Shown here one piece after another: positions 38,061 to 47,287 of a stretch of 64,000 nt of DNA. Each line of letters starts with the position of its first letter. Position 1 is the first letter of the stretch. The notes beneath the pieces are model-generated. The model was not told the origin of the DNA and ran no database searches. It saw only the letters and a program-made list of their open reading frames with translations. Source of the stretch: an uncultured Synechococcus sp. (GTDB taxonomy: Bacteria; Cyanobacteriota; Cyanobacteriia; Phormidesmidales; Phormidesmidaceae); the NCBI GenBank assembly GCA_937911865.1, contig CALDSK010000277.1, positions 49,482 through 113,481 on the forward strand, read 5' to 3'. The translations under genes and the position numbers were made by a program.

Positions 38061-39404
38061 TTACTGGTGATAGGCATCACTTATAAATGGTGACTGCGAT
38101 ACTACTGACTTAATCACCGCTAGATAATGATCTGAAATAATCTTTGGCGTGAAGTGTGTTTCTAAATATGCTCGCCCTGACCTACCCAACTGCTCAGCCT
38201 TTTTTCTATCATGCGTCAGCCCTCTAATAAACTCAGCTAGCGGCTGTGCCTCTCCATTATCAAAAGACGCACCACAGTTCGGATCTCTCAACAGCGCGCC
38301 TATATATGACCCTGTAGGACAGATAACTCCAATTGCACTCCCAGCAGCCATAGCCGAATACAACTTACTCGGCGCTACCAGCTCCTCCATCCCCTCCGCC
38401 ACACTCACTATCGCCACATCCGCTGCCGTCAGCGAATACGGCAATACAGACTTCTCCTGATAAGGCAAAAATTGAAAATTCTCTAACCCTTCAGCCGCCA
38501 CATCCGCCATCAACGCATCTCGCTTAGCTCCACCTCCCACACATACAAACAAAATAGGCTCATCACGCAGCAAACAAGCCGCCCGGAACAACGTGTCAAT
38601 GTCATGACACCGTCCCATATTCCCCGAATACATCACCACAAACTTATCAACCAGCCCGTGCTCTCTCGCAAACCAATTTTCCTCCTTCGGCATCGGCACA
38701 ATCTGCTCATCATCCGCCCAGCTATGAATCACCGAAATTCTCTCTTCCACTGCCGGGCACTGAGAGACAATCCGATTCTTCATAGAATCGCTCAGCACAA
38801 TAATATTCGCTGCCCGCCGCCACACCAGCCGATTCACCCACCGCCAAAACACAGCCAGCGGATGATTCTGCTTCACCACATCCAGCTCTACCGCAATATC
38901 CGGATACAGGTCGTATAGCAAACAGACATAGGGTAACCCAAAAAACAGATTCGCCAGGAAACCGAGCAACGGTAAAAACGGAGGCGCGGTTGTCACTAAC
39001 ATCACATCGTAACGCCGCGATCGCTTCGCCAAATGCCAGATAGCCCGTAGCGAAAACACCACACCATTCACCGCCTTCGCCCGAATCCGCTTAGAAAACA
39101 GCTGCGTCGTGCGAGACCTTTTCACCCACACTCGCCCCTTCTTCTCTGTCTGCGGCGCATCCCCTTCCGCAAAAGCATATCCCGGCTGCCCGGTAAACAC
39201 CTTCACCTCCACACCCTGCTCTCCCAGCTGCCCAGCCAACTCTTCAATCAGCTGCCCGGTCGCCGCAAAATCCGGCGGAAAAAACTGCGTCAAAATCAAC
39301 AGCTGAAGCGTCTTCGTCTCAACGCTTTTCTTCTTAGCCTCAGACTGTTGTCGACTACCCTCAGCCGATGAGGCTCTCCCCACCAGGGGCTTTTGAACTA
39401 CCAT
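38061..39404 (-). CDS. GT4 glycosyltransferase, WbuB-like (module copy 1)
   Basis: This 447-residue GT-B enzyme has LQLLILTQFFPPDFAATGQL, the WbuB-type opening. VFTGQPGYAFAEGDAP, LLYDLYPDIAVELDVV, SGNMGRCHDIDTLFRA and the donor motif VAPSKLYSAMAAGSA follow. It is a close paralogue of the gene at 47288-48610; long identical stretches occur throughout, including LILTQFFPPDFAATGQLIEE. It overlaps the WecA-like gene by seven bases, which suggests it adds the second sugar to the GlcNAc- or similar -PP-Und made by that enzyme. Confidence 0.87.
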   Translation of the reverse strand: MVVQKPLVGRASSAEGSRQQSEAKKKSVETKTLQLLILTQFFPPDFAATGQLIEELAGQLGEQGVEVKVFTGQPGYAFAEGDAPQTEKKGRVWVKRSRTTQLFSKRIRAKAVNGVVFSLRAIWHLAKRSRRYDVMLVTTAPPFLPLLGFLANLFFGLPYVCLLYDLYPDIAVELDVVKQNHPLAVFWRWVNRLVWRRAANIIVLSDSMKNRIVSQCPAVEERISVIHSWADDEQIVPMPKEENWFAREHGLVDKFVVMYSGNMGRCHDIDTLFRAACLLRDEPILFVCVGGGAKRDALMADVAAEGLENFQFLPYQEKSVLPYSLTAADVAIVSVAEGMEELVAPSKLYSAMAAGSAIGVICPTGSYIGALLRDPNCGASFDNGEAQPLAEFIRGLTHDRKKAEQLGRSGRAYLETHFTPKIISDHYLAVIKSVVSQSPFISDAYHQ

Positions 39405-40528
39405 ATTTCGTTACCCCTAATAGTATTCATAGAATCACGCGCTTCAGCTCGCCATAGCTGGCGAACCACCACATAGGCAGCAGATAACAGCAAAGCGCTC
39501 ATCGCCACTATCCAGCTACCGCCGTGCGCCGCGCCCGCTGCCGCCATTGCCAGGCAACCGGTTGCCACAGCCAGCGCATAAATCACCCACACTGCTTCCG
39601 AGTGAGAAAACCCAATCGCCAGCAGGCGATGATGCAAGTGCCGGTTATCTGCTTCAAAAGGAGACTTCTTGCAGTACAGCCGAGTCGCAATCACGCTCAC
39701 CATGTCAGCCAGCGGCACCATCAACACAATCAGCGGAAAAAGCGTCGGAAAAGCATTAGTTATCTGCCCAGACTCCACCATGCAAAAGCTCGCCAGCATA
39801 AACCCAACAAAGTAAGATCCGCCGTCGCCCATAAAGATTTTGGCCGGATGCGAGTTGTAGCACAAAAAGCCCAACAGACTGCCTAGCAAAGCCCCGCACA
39901 GTATCCCCAGCATCGGCTGCACCGCTATACCGGCCACGCCACCGCTCAAAACCACCAGGCAACCCAGCGCAACGCTAGCAACCCCAGCAGCCAGGCCGTC
40001 TAACCCATCTATCCAATTGATTGCATTCACCACACCTGCTAGCCACAGCACCGTTATCGGCAAACTCAGCCAGCCCAGCGATACCGACTCAAAGCCAGGT
40101 ATTGTCACATCGCTAATGCGGATATCACACCGCCATAGATAAGACGAAATGCCTACCTGCATTGCTAGCCGATGCAGCGCCGACAGATCCAGCAGGTCAT
40201 CTGCTAAACCAATAACAAAGAAGCCAGCACCGCCTAGCAGCAACAATCTTGCAGTATTGACATCTGTCGGCAAAAAGTCTGATGGCGAAAGATACGCTGC
40301 TGCACCAGTCAAAAATGGACCGGTCAAAAAGCAGACAGCCGTCAGCATCATCGCACTGAAGATAGCCACGCCCCCTAGCCGTACCATCGGCTGACGATGT
40401 ACCTTACGAGCCGCAGGCGCATCTACTCGCCCACAGCGCTTACTAACTGCGTTAACAGCAGGCGTGATTGCCACCGCTAACCCCATAGATAATCCAATAG
40501 CAGCTAAATAAACCCAGTAAATAGCCAT
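39398..40528 (-). CDS. WecA/TagO-like polyprenyl-phosphate sugar-1-P transferase
   Basis: This 376-residue membrane enzyme of the MraY/WecA family transfers a HexNAc-1-phosphate from a UDP-sugar to undecaprenyl phosphate and starts glycan assembly. About ten helices are present. The catalytic Asp pair is in GLADDLLDL (110-111), NWIDGLDGLAAG lies at 171-182 and MGDGGSYFVG at 233-242. The cytoplasmic HLHHRLLAIG motif near residue 300 is characteristic. It is a second initiating enzyme in the window, with a mechanism unlike the WbaP-type one. It lies 575 bases from the metallophosphoesterase gene upstream. Confidence 0.9.
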   Translation of the reverse strand: MAIYWVYLAAIGLSMGLAVAITPAVNAVSKRCGRVDAPAARKVHRQPMVRLGGVAIFSAMMLTAVCFLTGPFLTGAAAYLSPSDFLPTDVNTARLLLLGGAGFFVIGLADDLLDLSALHRLAMQVGISSYLWRCDIRISDVTIPGFESVSLGWLSLPITVLWLAGVVNAINWIDGLDGLAAGVASVALGCLVVLSGGVAGIAVQPMLGILCGALLGSLLGFLCYNSHPAKIFMGDGGSYFVGFMLASFCMVESGQITNAFPTLFPLIVLMVPLADMVSVIATRLYCKKSPFEADNRHLHHRLLAIGFSHSEAVWVIYALAVATGCLAMAAAGAAHGGSWIVAMSALLLSAAYVVVRQLWRAEARDSMNTIRGNEIW

Positions 40529-41103
40529 AGTTAATTCTTCTTTCTGTAGTGCAGCACCATCGTGATGGCGTGAACAGTCAAAAAACGTTTCGCGATCGCA
40601 CCAAAACCATCGCCGTTGTTTTCTTCCTGCTTTAATACTTATTTCTTTATTGACTAATCTCTTTATCGACTAAGCTGACATCCACAGCCCATCAAAACCT
40701 ACTCTCTATATGCTTTCGTAGCAGGTCCCCCCTAGCAAGGATTAGAAGGGACCCAAAAGGCTGCACACAATAAATCTCTATTTCTCTAGTGATTTTTTGC
40801 CTATGGAGATAATGAAGGATCTCTTCAAAAGAGATAGGGCACCAACATTTCTCTTAACAGTCTTTTCTGTTGCAACAACAGAGCAACAAAGCAGTGAGCT
40901 AAATCACAGAAAATAAAACTGTTCGATCGCTTAGTCGGAAATACTGTTTGGCCTATGCACTAGACGTAGTATGGCACGCATCAAAAGCTATTGGTGTAAA
41001 GCTTAGATAAAAACAATTTTTACAACAAATCACTACAACAAACTGTCCGTATTCACACTGAAACAAAAACAGATAAAACAGGTCGAAAAAGCAACAAATA
41101 GCT
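40529..41103. other. 575-base spacer between WecA-like and metallophosphoesterase genes
   Basis: No credible gene is visible. A HIP1 site lies near 40592. A weak inverted repeat (GGTCCC near 40715 with GGGACC near 40748) lies mid-spacer. The break in gene spacing suggests the WecA-GT4 pair has its own promoter here. Confidence 0.4.
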
Positions 41104-42567
41104 TCAAACGTAACAGCTACCAACCATTTCAGCAGCATGAGTTTTTAGCACATTCAATCGCTGAGTTCGCCAGCCCGTCTGTCCTTTAGAGACTACATAA
41201 GGGACAACCTGAAACTTACACGCTTGCTCAGGCCTTACCTCAACCCGTATAAAGCTATACAGAGATTGTTTTTTATTGTTTTTTACGTGATTTCCGACAT
41301 ACATCCGAGACTTCGCCACCACCTTTGGATACAGCGACCCCCGCTGCGGCACATTCTCTAAAATCTCAGCACTCTCAGAGCGCCACCGAGACCGCAGGCT
41401 AGCACCGCTGCCCCCACAGATCACCCAGTCCATACCCATATCGGCAAAGTCGGTATTACTTGCTGTCTGTAGATGCTCCAGACAGTGAGCATGGCCACTA
41501 ATGACTAAATCCACGAGGCGCTGTTTATCTCGGTATTGTTTATCTCGGTATCTAGATATCTTGTCAGGCAGCGCCTGCCTGACTCGCGCGAATACGCTTC
41601 TCAAATGCTTGCGCACCCACAAGGTATCAGACTGCTGCCATCGACTCACTTCTGTTGTATAAGGCGAGTGATGCATATAAATTATCCGGCCCGCCGTCCC
41701 TGGCGTTTGCCAGGACCGGACTAGCGATCGCACCAACCAATCCAACTGCGCATGGTCAAAACCCGGCACATCTGAAGACGTTTTCCAGGTGTTAGAATCT
41801 AGCGCAAAAAAATCAACGCCCCCACAGCGAAACGAATAGTAGCGGTTGGGCAGCCGCGTAAAGTGTCCCGCTCTGTAGTGAAGGCCCGCTTTTGCAACTG
41901 CTGAGTCTGCGGTCACTTTGTCATGGGCAGCGTAATGGGCAGCCAAATGATTCCTCAGCTGCTCAGGATCTAGCCGCGCTAAATCATCCAGAAAAGTATG
42001 AGCATAAGCCTCTCCGCCCTGTCCACCATAGTGTCCCAGGTCGAGACCAATGGTTTTACGTAGGCGATCGCACACCGCCCTCATTACCTTCTGCCAAAGC
42101 TGCGATCGCCCTATTGCATAGTCATGATTTCCCGGCACTGGCAGCAGCGGTTTATTAAACACAATCTCCCAATTCCGATAATCAGGACTCGCTGGAAAAT
42201 TATCAACCAATGAACGATAAGGCTGCAAAAAGCCGTTCAAATAGTTCTCATAGGAGCCTGTCGGATAGGTAACATCGCCAGTGTGCAACAAGAACTGACT
42301 GTCTGTCGCATGTGCCAGCAGCTGCTGAGCAAACGCTTCCGCAAATAGAGAAGACTCTTTTGCAGTATCGCCAGCATCCGTATCGCCAGCATCCGTATCT
42401 CCCATGACCAAAAATGAAAAGGGCGCGGCCTCTCTCGGCGCATCTTCCAACACCAGCCGCGTTTGATCAACGCCATGGCGAATCATCATCGGCTGCTGCC
42501 AGCGCACCTGTTGATCTAATACCGACGACGTCACCAATCCCTCTCCTACCAATGTTTTATTCATCAC
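41104..42567 (-). CDS. Calcineurin-type metallophosphoesterase (module copy 1)
   Basis: This 487-residue phosphoesterase shows all five metal-site blocks: FLVMGDTDAG (53-62), HTGDVTYP (95-102), PVPGNHDY (143-150), YMHHSPYTT (297-305) and SGHAHCLEH (357-365). No signal peptide or membrane helix is visible, so it is probably cytoplasmic. GDTDA is duplicated by a 15-bp repeat (residues 56-66). It follows wzc after 36 bases on the same strand. The window shows no Wzb-type or PHP phosphatase gene, so I infer it could dephosphorylate Wzc or a glycan intermediate. The substrate is untested. Confidence 0.82.
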   Translation of the reverse strand: MMNKTLVGEGLVTSSVLDQQVRWQQPMMIRHGVDQTRLVLEDAPREAAPFSFLVMGDTDAGDTDAGDTAKESSLFAEAFAQQLLAHATDSQFLLHTGDVTYPTGSYENYLNGFLQPYRSLVDNFPASPDYRNWEIVFNKPLLPVPGNHDYAIGRSQLWQKVMRAVCDRLRKTIGLDLGHYGGQGGEAYAHTFLDDLARLDPEQLRNHLAAHYAAHDKVTADSAVAKAGLHYRAGHFTRLPNRYYSFRCGGVDFFALDSNTWKTSSDVPGFDHAQLDWLVRSLVRSWQTPGTAGRIIYMHHSPYTTEVSRWQQSDTLWVRKHLRSVFARVRQALPDKISRYRDKQYRDKQRLVDLVISGHAHCLEHLQTASNTDFADMGMDWVICGGSGASLRSRWRSESAEILENVPQRGSLYPKVVAKSRMYVGNHVKNNKKQSLYSFIRVEVRPEQACKFQVVPYVVSKGQTGWRTQRLNVLKTHAAEMVGSCYV

Positions 42568-42603
42568 CCCTCTATCCGCTAATTCACTAGAACCGCCAAC
42601 CCA

Positions 42604-44991
42604 TTAGAAGCTGACATTACTACCTTCACGACTATCCCCTTCACGGCTATCCGCGAAGCTCACCATCGTCAGCTCGTTCAAATCACTCTCATCATCCATC
42701 TCGCTATTGCCCGCACCATAGCCATAGGCGTAATACCGATAGCCACCCAACGCAGAAGACTTTACCCCGTTAGCAATCAGGCCCAATATCGAGACTTGGG
42801 CCAGTCTCAATGTCTCTAACGTTTGCGTCAGCACATCGCGATCCGTTTTACCAATGCGGCTCACCAGCACCACGCCATCGGTATACTGCCCAATCAAACT
42901 CACATCGGCTAAGCCGGTGATCGGCGGCGCATCATAAATCACCAGGTCAAAATTGCTCTCAAACATTTTCATCAGACTCCGCATCTTTCGAGAAGAAAGC
43001 AGCTTTGTAGGATCGGGTGGAATCTTACCTGCCGTCAGCGCAAAGAGCTGATTGTCTACACCCACACTTTGCAACACAGACTTTAGCGGCAGACTGTCCG
43101 CGATCAAATTAGAGAGCCCCAGCTGATTGTCCAACTCTAGTCGCTTGTGCACCTGTGGCTTACGCAAATCCACATCCACAATCAGCACGCGCTGTCCCAT
43201 CGCCGTCGCTACCTTCGCCAAATTCGCCGCCACCGTAGATTTACCCTCTCCTGGCAGCGCAGAACTGACCAAAATTGAATGAATTGTCCGGTCAGAACTC
43301 AGCATTCGGATATTGGTATGCAGCACGCGCAGCGCTTCTATAAAGCTAGATTCACTGTTGCCACCGTAGCCGTAGTAGCCGCCGCTGCCCGCCCGTTTAC
43401 CCGGTATCAGCCGCTTTAGGCGAGCGCCCGCCGCAGCGAAAACGCTTCTCTTTTGCGCCTGTTGCCGCGACTGCGGATCGTCTAGCAGCCGTCCTTCTTG
43501 CAGCGCCGCATTCAGCGGCAATGTGCCCAGCAGCGGTAGCTTCGTCCCGGCTTTCAGCTCATCGACAGAATGGTACACATTATCCAGCTTCTCTAGCAGC
43601 AGCGCCGCCCCCAAGCCCAGCAGCACACTAGCCACCAGCGCCAAAATCAAACTGCGCTGTAAGTTCGGCGAAATCGGCTGCGACGGCTGCATGGGCGCTT
43701 CTATCAGCTGCCAGGGAATCTCCGTTTGCGCCGCCTCAATCTCCAATGTTTCTCGCGTCAGCCGAAAGCGACTGAGCGCTTCTACCGCCACTTCTAGCTC
43801 ACGCTGCAAATCGGTATACTGCCGAATCAGCGAAGGCAGCTCGGCTTGCACTTGGTCAGCCCGCTGCTCTTCTGCGGCCAGCGCTTCGTTTTGCACCGTC
43901 AGCACCTGCAGTTGATTAATCGCGATCGCCTGCTTCGTATCCACCACCCGCTGCGCCTCCTGCTGCAACAGCGGCAGCATATTGGCCCGCTGCTCTTCTA
44001 ATACCTGAATGGCCAAACTATCTGGCTCAAACCGGGTTAGCTCTTTAGCAATTTCTGTTTCTACCGAACGCAGTTCACCCAGCAGCTGCTGATAAACAGG
44101 TGCACCGTCTAGGGCTGCGATCGCCCCATCTTCCGACTGCAAGCTATCAAATCTCTGCTGCGCTTCAGACAAATCACCCGTCAGCTCAGAGCGCTTTGTC
44201 ACCAGCGCATCTGATACACCAGAAAGCGCCTCAGACTGCATCTCCGGCGTAATAAAATCGTACTGACGGCGAAACGCTTCTAGCTGATCTTGCAGCGTAT
44301 TCACCTGCGCCTGCAAATCTGGCAGCTGCGCTTCAACAAAGTTAATTCCCTGCCGCAAATTAGTCTGACGCTCTTTTAGCGAATACTCTAAATAAGAAGA
44401 CGACAGCTGATCGAGCACCACCTGAATCTGTACCGGGTCAGGATGCGTGTAGCTAACCTGCAAAATCTTAGTCTCACCCACGCGGGTAATACTCAAATTT
44501 TCCAGCAGCTCAGCGTAGCTTATCTCGGGGTAAGTATCGTCTAACTTGTCAGCAATTGGCTCAATCAGCTCGGGGCTACGCAACACCTGAATCTGAGTCT
44601 CATAGTCCAACCCAGAATTGTTCAGCTGCTGCTCTGCAAGCACCGAGGTCAGCTCAGAAAAATCATCATCTGCATTAACCGGCTCCACTAAAACGCGAAA
44701 CTGCCCCTGAAAAACCTTCTCCTGCTGCAATGTCTGCACCGTCATAAAAGACATCACAGCTACAGCCACGCCCGCAACCGCCCAAGCTCGCCTGCGCACC
44801 ATCGAAATCAAATTTCGCAGGTCGCCGTCATCTTCCATTGGCTCCTGCTGCTGCCACGCAGCCAACATCGGCGCAGGCGGTATTGGCGTCGGCCCAGTTT
44901 TATTATTTGGCCTATCAATCGGCTTATGAACCGGCTGAGGAGGACTCGTAAACGAGGGCGTAGGGCGAGAAATTTCCATAGGATTATTCAT
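42604..44991 (-). CDS. wzc: Wzc-type tyrosine autokinase / chain-length protein (module copy 1)
   Basis: This protein is about 795 residues long. N-terminal Wzz domain: helix near residue 65-85 (AWAVAGVAVAVMSFMTV), long coiled-coil region, and a second helix preceded by the PxxP segment APMQPSQPISPNLQRSL. C-terminal BY-kinase: Walker A SSALPGEGKSTVAANLA (about 575-590), Walker A' VLIVDVDLRKP, Walker B LVIYDAPP (about 682), and a Tyr-rich tail GGYRYYAYGYGAG. It regulates polymer length and Wza export through autophosphorylation. I use the ATG at 44991, since the longer frame starts with TTG. The Tyr cluster GGYYGYGG just before the kinase domain is unusual. Confidence 0.9.
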   Translation of the reverse strand: MNNPMEISRPTPSFTSPPQPVHKPIDRPNNKTGPTPIPPAPMLAAWQQQEPMEDDGDLRNLISMVRRRAWAVAGVAVAVMSFMTVQTLQQEKVFQGQFRVLVEPVNADDDFSELTSVLAEQQLNNSGLDYETQIQVLRSPELIEPIADKLDDTYPEISYAELLENLSITRVGETKILQVSYTHPDPVQIQVVLDQLSSSYLEYSLKERQTNLRQGINFVEAQLPDLQAQVNTLQDQLEAFRRQYDFITPEMQSEALSGVSDALVTKRSELTGDLSEAQQRFDSLQSEDGAIAALDGAPVYQQLLGELRSVETEIAKELTRFEPDSLAIQVLEEQRANMLPLLQQEAQRVVDTKQAIAINQLQVLTVQNEALAAEEQRADQVQAELPSLIRQYTDLQRELEVAVEALSRFRLTRETLEIEAAQTEIPWQLIEAPMQPSQPISPNLQRSLILALVASVLLGLGAALLLEKLDNVYHSVDELKAGTKLPLLGTLPLNAALQEGRLLDDPQSRQQAQKRSVFAAAGARLKRLIPGKRAGSGGYYGYGGNSESSFIEALRVLHTNIRMLSSDRTIHSILVSSALPGEGKSTVAANLAKVATAMGQRVLIVDVDLRKPQVHKRLELDNQLGLSNLIADSLPLKSVLQSVGVDNQLFALTAGKIPPDPTKLLSSRKMRSLMKMFESNFDLVIYDAPPITGLADVSLIGQYTDGVVLVSRIGKTDRDVLTQTLETLRLAQVSILGLIANGVKSSALGGYRYYAYGYGAGNSEMDDESDLNELTMVSFADSREGDSREGSNVSF

Positions 44992-45034
44992 GCAAATGCG
45001 AGATAGCAACGTAAGATGGCGATCACAAAACAGA

Positions 45035-45076
45035 GAGAAGGAATAGCAGAGAAGGAATAGCAGAGAAGGAATAGTA
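45035..45076. repeat. Three 14-bp tandem repeats upstream of wzc copy 1
   Basis: GAGAAGGAATAGCA occurs at 45035-45048 and 45049-45062, and with one change at 45063-45076. It lies between wza and wzc of module copy 1 and is absent from the equivalent gap in copy 2. Confidence 0.8.
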
Positions 45077-45089
45077 AAAGAACGTTAGA

Positions 45090-45208
45090 GGCCCCCCAGC
45101 CCCCGAGTTCGGGGGAGCTGCGCTGATTCAACACTTCTCGATCTCGATCCAGACTTTTGTTGTGCGTCTTGCCTCAGAGTCCCCCGAACTCGGGGGATTT
45201 AGGGGGCC
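45090..45208. repeat. GC-rich inverted-repeat element between wza and wzc
   Basis: The left arm (45090-45116) and right arm (45180-45208) are near-complementary, each containing the smaller palindrome CCCCCGA-gt-TCGGGGG or its complement. The outer ends read GGCCCCC / GGGGGCC. About 63 bases separate the arms. It resembles C/G-run palindromes seen dispersed in cyanobacterial genomes. In the transcript it would form a stable structure between wza and wzc. Confidence 0.75.
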
Positions 45209-45302
45209 AGTCGATGAGCTTGCTACATGCCGAAATACTTCGCCACAATCAAACTCACAGGGTCTTGCCTGTAACAAATAAGACTACCTATTACCGTAAT
45301 AA

Positions 45303-46763
45303 CTAGAACAAATTAAATATCGGCAACAAACGGAAAACAGGACCTAAAACGCCTTCCAAAGAATCACTCAAGCGAGCCCGACCGTTTCGCCCCACAATCA
45401 CCACATCATTGTTCAACAGCAGCGGATTCTCTACCGGATCAATTCCCTCACTTACATCTACCTCAACGGTGCGCTGCGTCACAGAGCCATCTGGATTTAA
45501 CCTCACTAGCTCCACAGTCTCTTTCGCCCGGTTAGTGAATCCACCCGCAGCCAGCACCGCCTGACTCAGCGTCGTATTAGGTGCAACCGCAACCATTCCC
45601 GGACTGGTCACCTCACCTACCACATTCACCCTCACCTCATCCGGTGAAAGATTCGCCGCGGCCAGCTCCACCACCTCACCCGGCGTCGTCTCCAGCGCCA
45701 CCGGAATAATCACCGTATCGCCCTGTTGCAACACTAGGTCCTGACTAATATCGCCCGATCGCAACAGCTGCCAAAAATCAAGATCAATAATCTGTTCTGT
45801 ACCGCTGCGAGTCTGCCGGCGCACCTGAACCTGCCGAATATTGGCAGAAGGCTTCACTCCACCGGCCTGTTGTACCGCCTGAGTTACGGTTGTTCGCCCC
45901 TTGTTGGCGCCGCCTTCAAACTGATACGCACCCGGCCGAAAAACCTCGCCTACCACCGCAACTAATATCTCTGCTTCATTATCAGACGCCAGGTTGGAGG
46001 CCGATAGTCGATTTGTTTCAGCCACATCAACGCTATCCGTCTCTCCAATCACGATGGCATCGCCATCTCTAAGCGTTAAATCTTGCCGTACGTCTCCATC
46101 GTTTAGCAGCGCCCACAGGTCCAGGGCAATGGTTTGGGTCACCGCCTGGCGACCATTTTGTCGGCGTAGCTGTACCTGACGTAGGTCGGCCGCCTGAGTC
46201 ACGCCGCCCGCTGCCTGCAAAGCCTGCGTAACGGTCGGTAGCTGAGCATTGTTCTCAGGCACAATGGTATAGGTGCCTGGCTGGCTCACTTCACCAGAAA
46301 TAGCGACCCTTACCGGGCTGGGCGACTCTAAAACAACCGTTACTTGAGGATAGCGAAGCTCTCTTTGATAGGCGATCGCAATGGCACTACCCGCCTCCTG
46401 CGGCGTCAGCCCGGCCACATTCACCAGCCCAATCACCGGCATACTAACAGAGCCATCTGCTAGCACTTGTTGAGTGCCGCTATACTCTGGCACGTTGAAA
46501 ATGCTAATAGCAATCGTATCGCCAGCGCCTAAGGTATAGGCATCATCTAGCTGAGACAATCGGATCGAAGACGACTGTCGTTGATTGTTGTTTTGTTCGG
46601 CTGCTAGTGCGGGTAAGCTAGCAGCCAAAGCAGGCCTTGCTTTTTCTGAATAGGTCTCTACATATGTCACAGCGGCGATCGCAAGTCCTACAGAAAGAAA
46701 ATTTTTCAGAAAACGTTGCGGATGCGCCCACCAATTTACTCGCCACTTTAGTTGAGATGTCAT
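45303..46763 (-). CDS. wza: Wza-type outer-membrane polysaccharide export protein (module copy 1)
   Basis: This protein of about 486 residues has an N-terminal hydrophobic segment (about residues 16-32) and then a Poly_export domain (LDDAYTLGAGDTIAISIFNV, YSGTQQVLADGSVSMP). Three SLBB domains follow, each starting with a GEV/PG motif (AISGEVSQPGTY, AVVGEVFRPGAY, NVVGEVTSPGM). The C-terminal residues PVFRLLPIFNLF could form the amphipathic outer-membrane helix. There is no lipobox Cys, unlike Escherichia coli Wza. The start is the ATG at 46763; the longer frame begins with TTG. It forms the export channel together with Wzc. Confidence 0.9.
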   Translation of the reverse strand: MTSQLKWRVNWWAHPQRFLKNFLSVGLAIAAVTYVETYSEKARPALAASLPALAAEQNNNQRQSSSIRLSQLDDAYTLGAGDTIAISIFNVPEYSGTQQVLADGSVSMPVIGLVNVAGLTPQEAGSAIAIAYQRELRYPQVTVVLESPSPVRVAISGEVSQPGTYTIVPENNAQLPTVTQALQAAGGVTQAADLRQVQLRRQNGRQAVTQTIALDLWALLNDGDVRQDLTLRDGDAIVIGETDSVDVAETNRLSASNLASDNEAEILVAVVGEVFRPGAYQFEGGANKGRTTVTQAVQQAGGVKPSANIRQVQVRRQTRSGTEQIIDLDFWQLLRSGDISQDLVLQQGDTVIIPVALETTPGEVVELAAANLSPDEVRVNVVGEVTSPGMVAVAPNTTLSQAVLAAGGFTNRAKETVELVRLNPDGSVTQRTVEVDVSEGIDPVENPLLLNNDVVIVGRNGRARLSDSLEGVLGPVFRLLPIFNLF

Positions 46764-47287
46764 CTCTACTGCCCCAGGAAAGTCTCTATACAATTAATCA
46801 GTTCACAAATAACTAGTCACCATTAACTAGTACAAACCAAGCTGGGCTTACCCGCGTGAAACTTATCAAATCAGTCTGGTTTAATCACAGCTTGATTTGA
46901 CAAGTCTAAAGCGTTAAAAACCCAAGAAATAGCGTGCTAAAGACCAAGATATATTGATTTTTCCTAGACGTATTGTTTTTTCTCTCAATACTGTCTGAAG
47001 CTTCACGTCTATGAAGGCTAATTTATCATTACTTGCGTGATAACAATGAGAAAAAGAAAGAAATATGATACCCAGCAGGCTCTAAGTACAAGAATTTCGT
47101 TGGGATAGTTTCTGAGTAGCAAAATCAGTATCTAGAAGACAAATAAGATACTCAGTAATTCTCAGTACAACACTGAGTTACAAGATTCAATAAGAGAGTA
47201 AGTGTAAGCACAAGTAGAGATGTTCTTTTTGTGACCTAATCTTTTTGTGGCCTATTTTTATGACCTAAAAGATATCTCAGTATGCGT
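46764..47287. other. Spacer of about 520 bases between the two export modules, with an operator-like inverted repeat
   Basis: No gene is visible. TCAAATCA (46866-46873) and TGATTTGA (46893-46900) form a perfect 8-bp inverted repeat about 100 bases upstream of wza copy 1. It could be a regulator site or promoter-proximal hairpin. Short ACTCAGTA/ACTGAGTA words recur near 47150-47180. This is the likely promoter region for wza-wzc-phosphoesterase copy 1. Confidence 0.4.

Noticed and set aside
40714..40753. GGTCCC / GGGACC inverted repeat in the spacer near the WecA-like gene
   Set aside because: Only six bases pair and the loop is long, so it is not distinguishable from chance.
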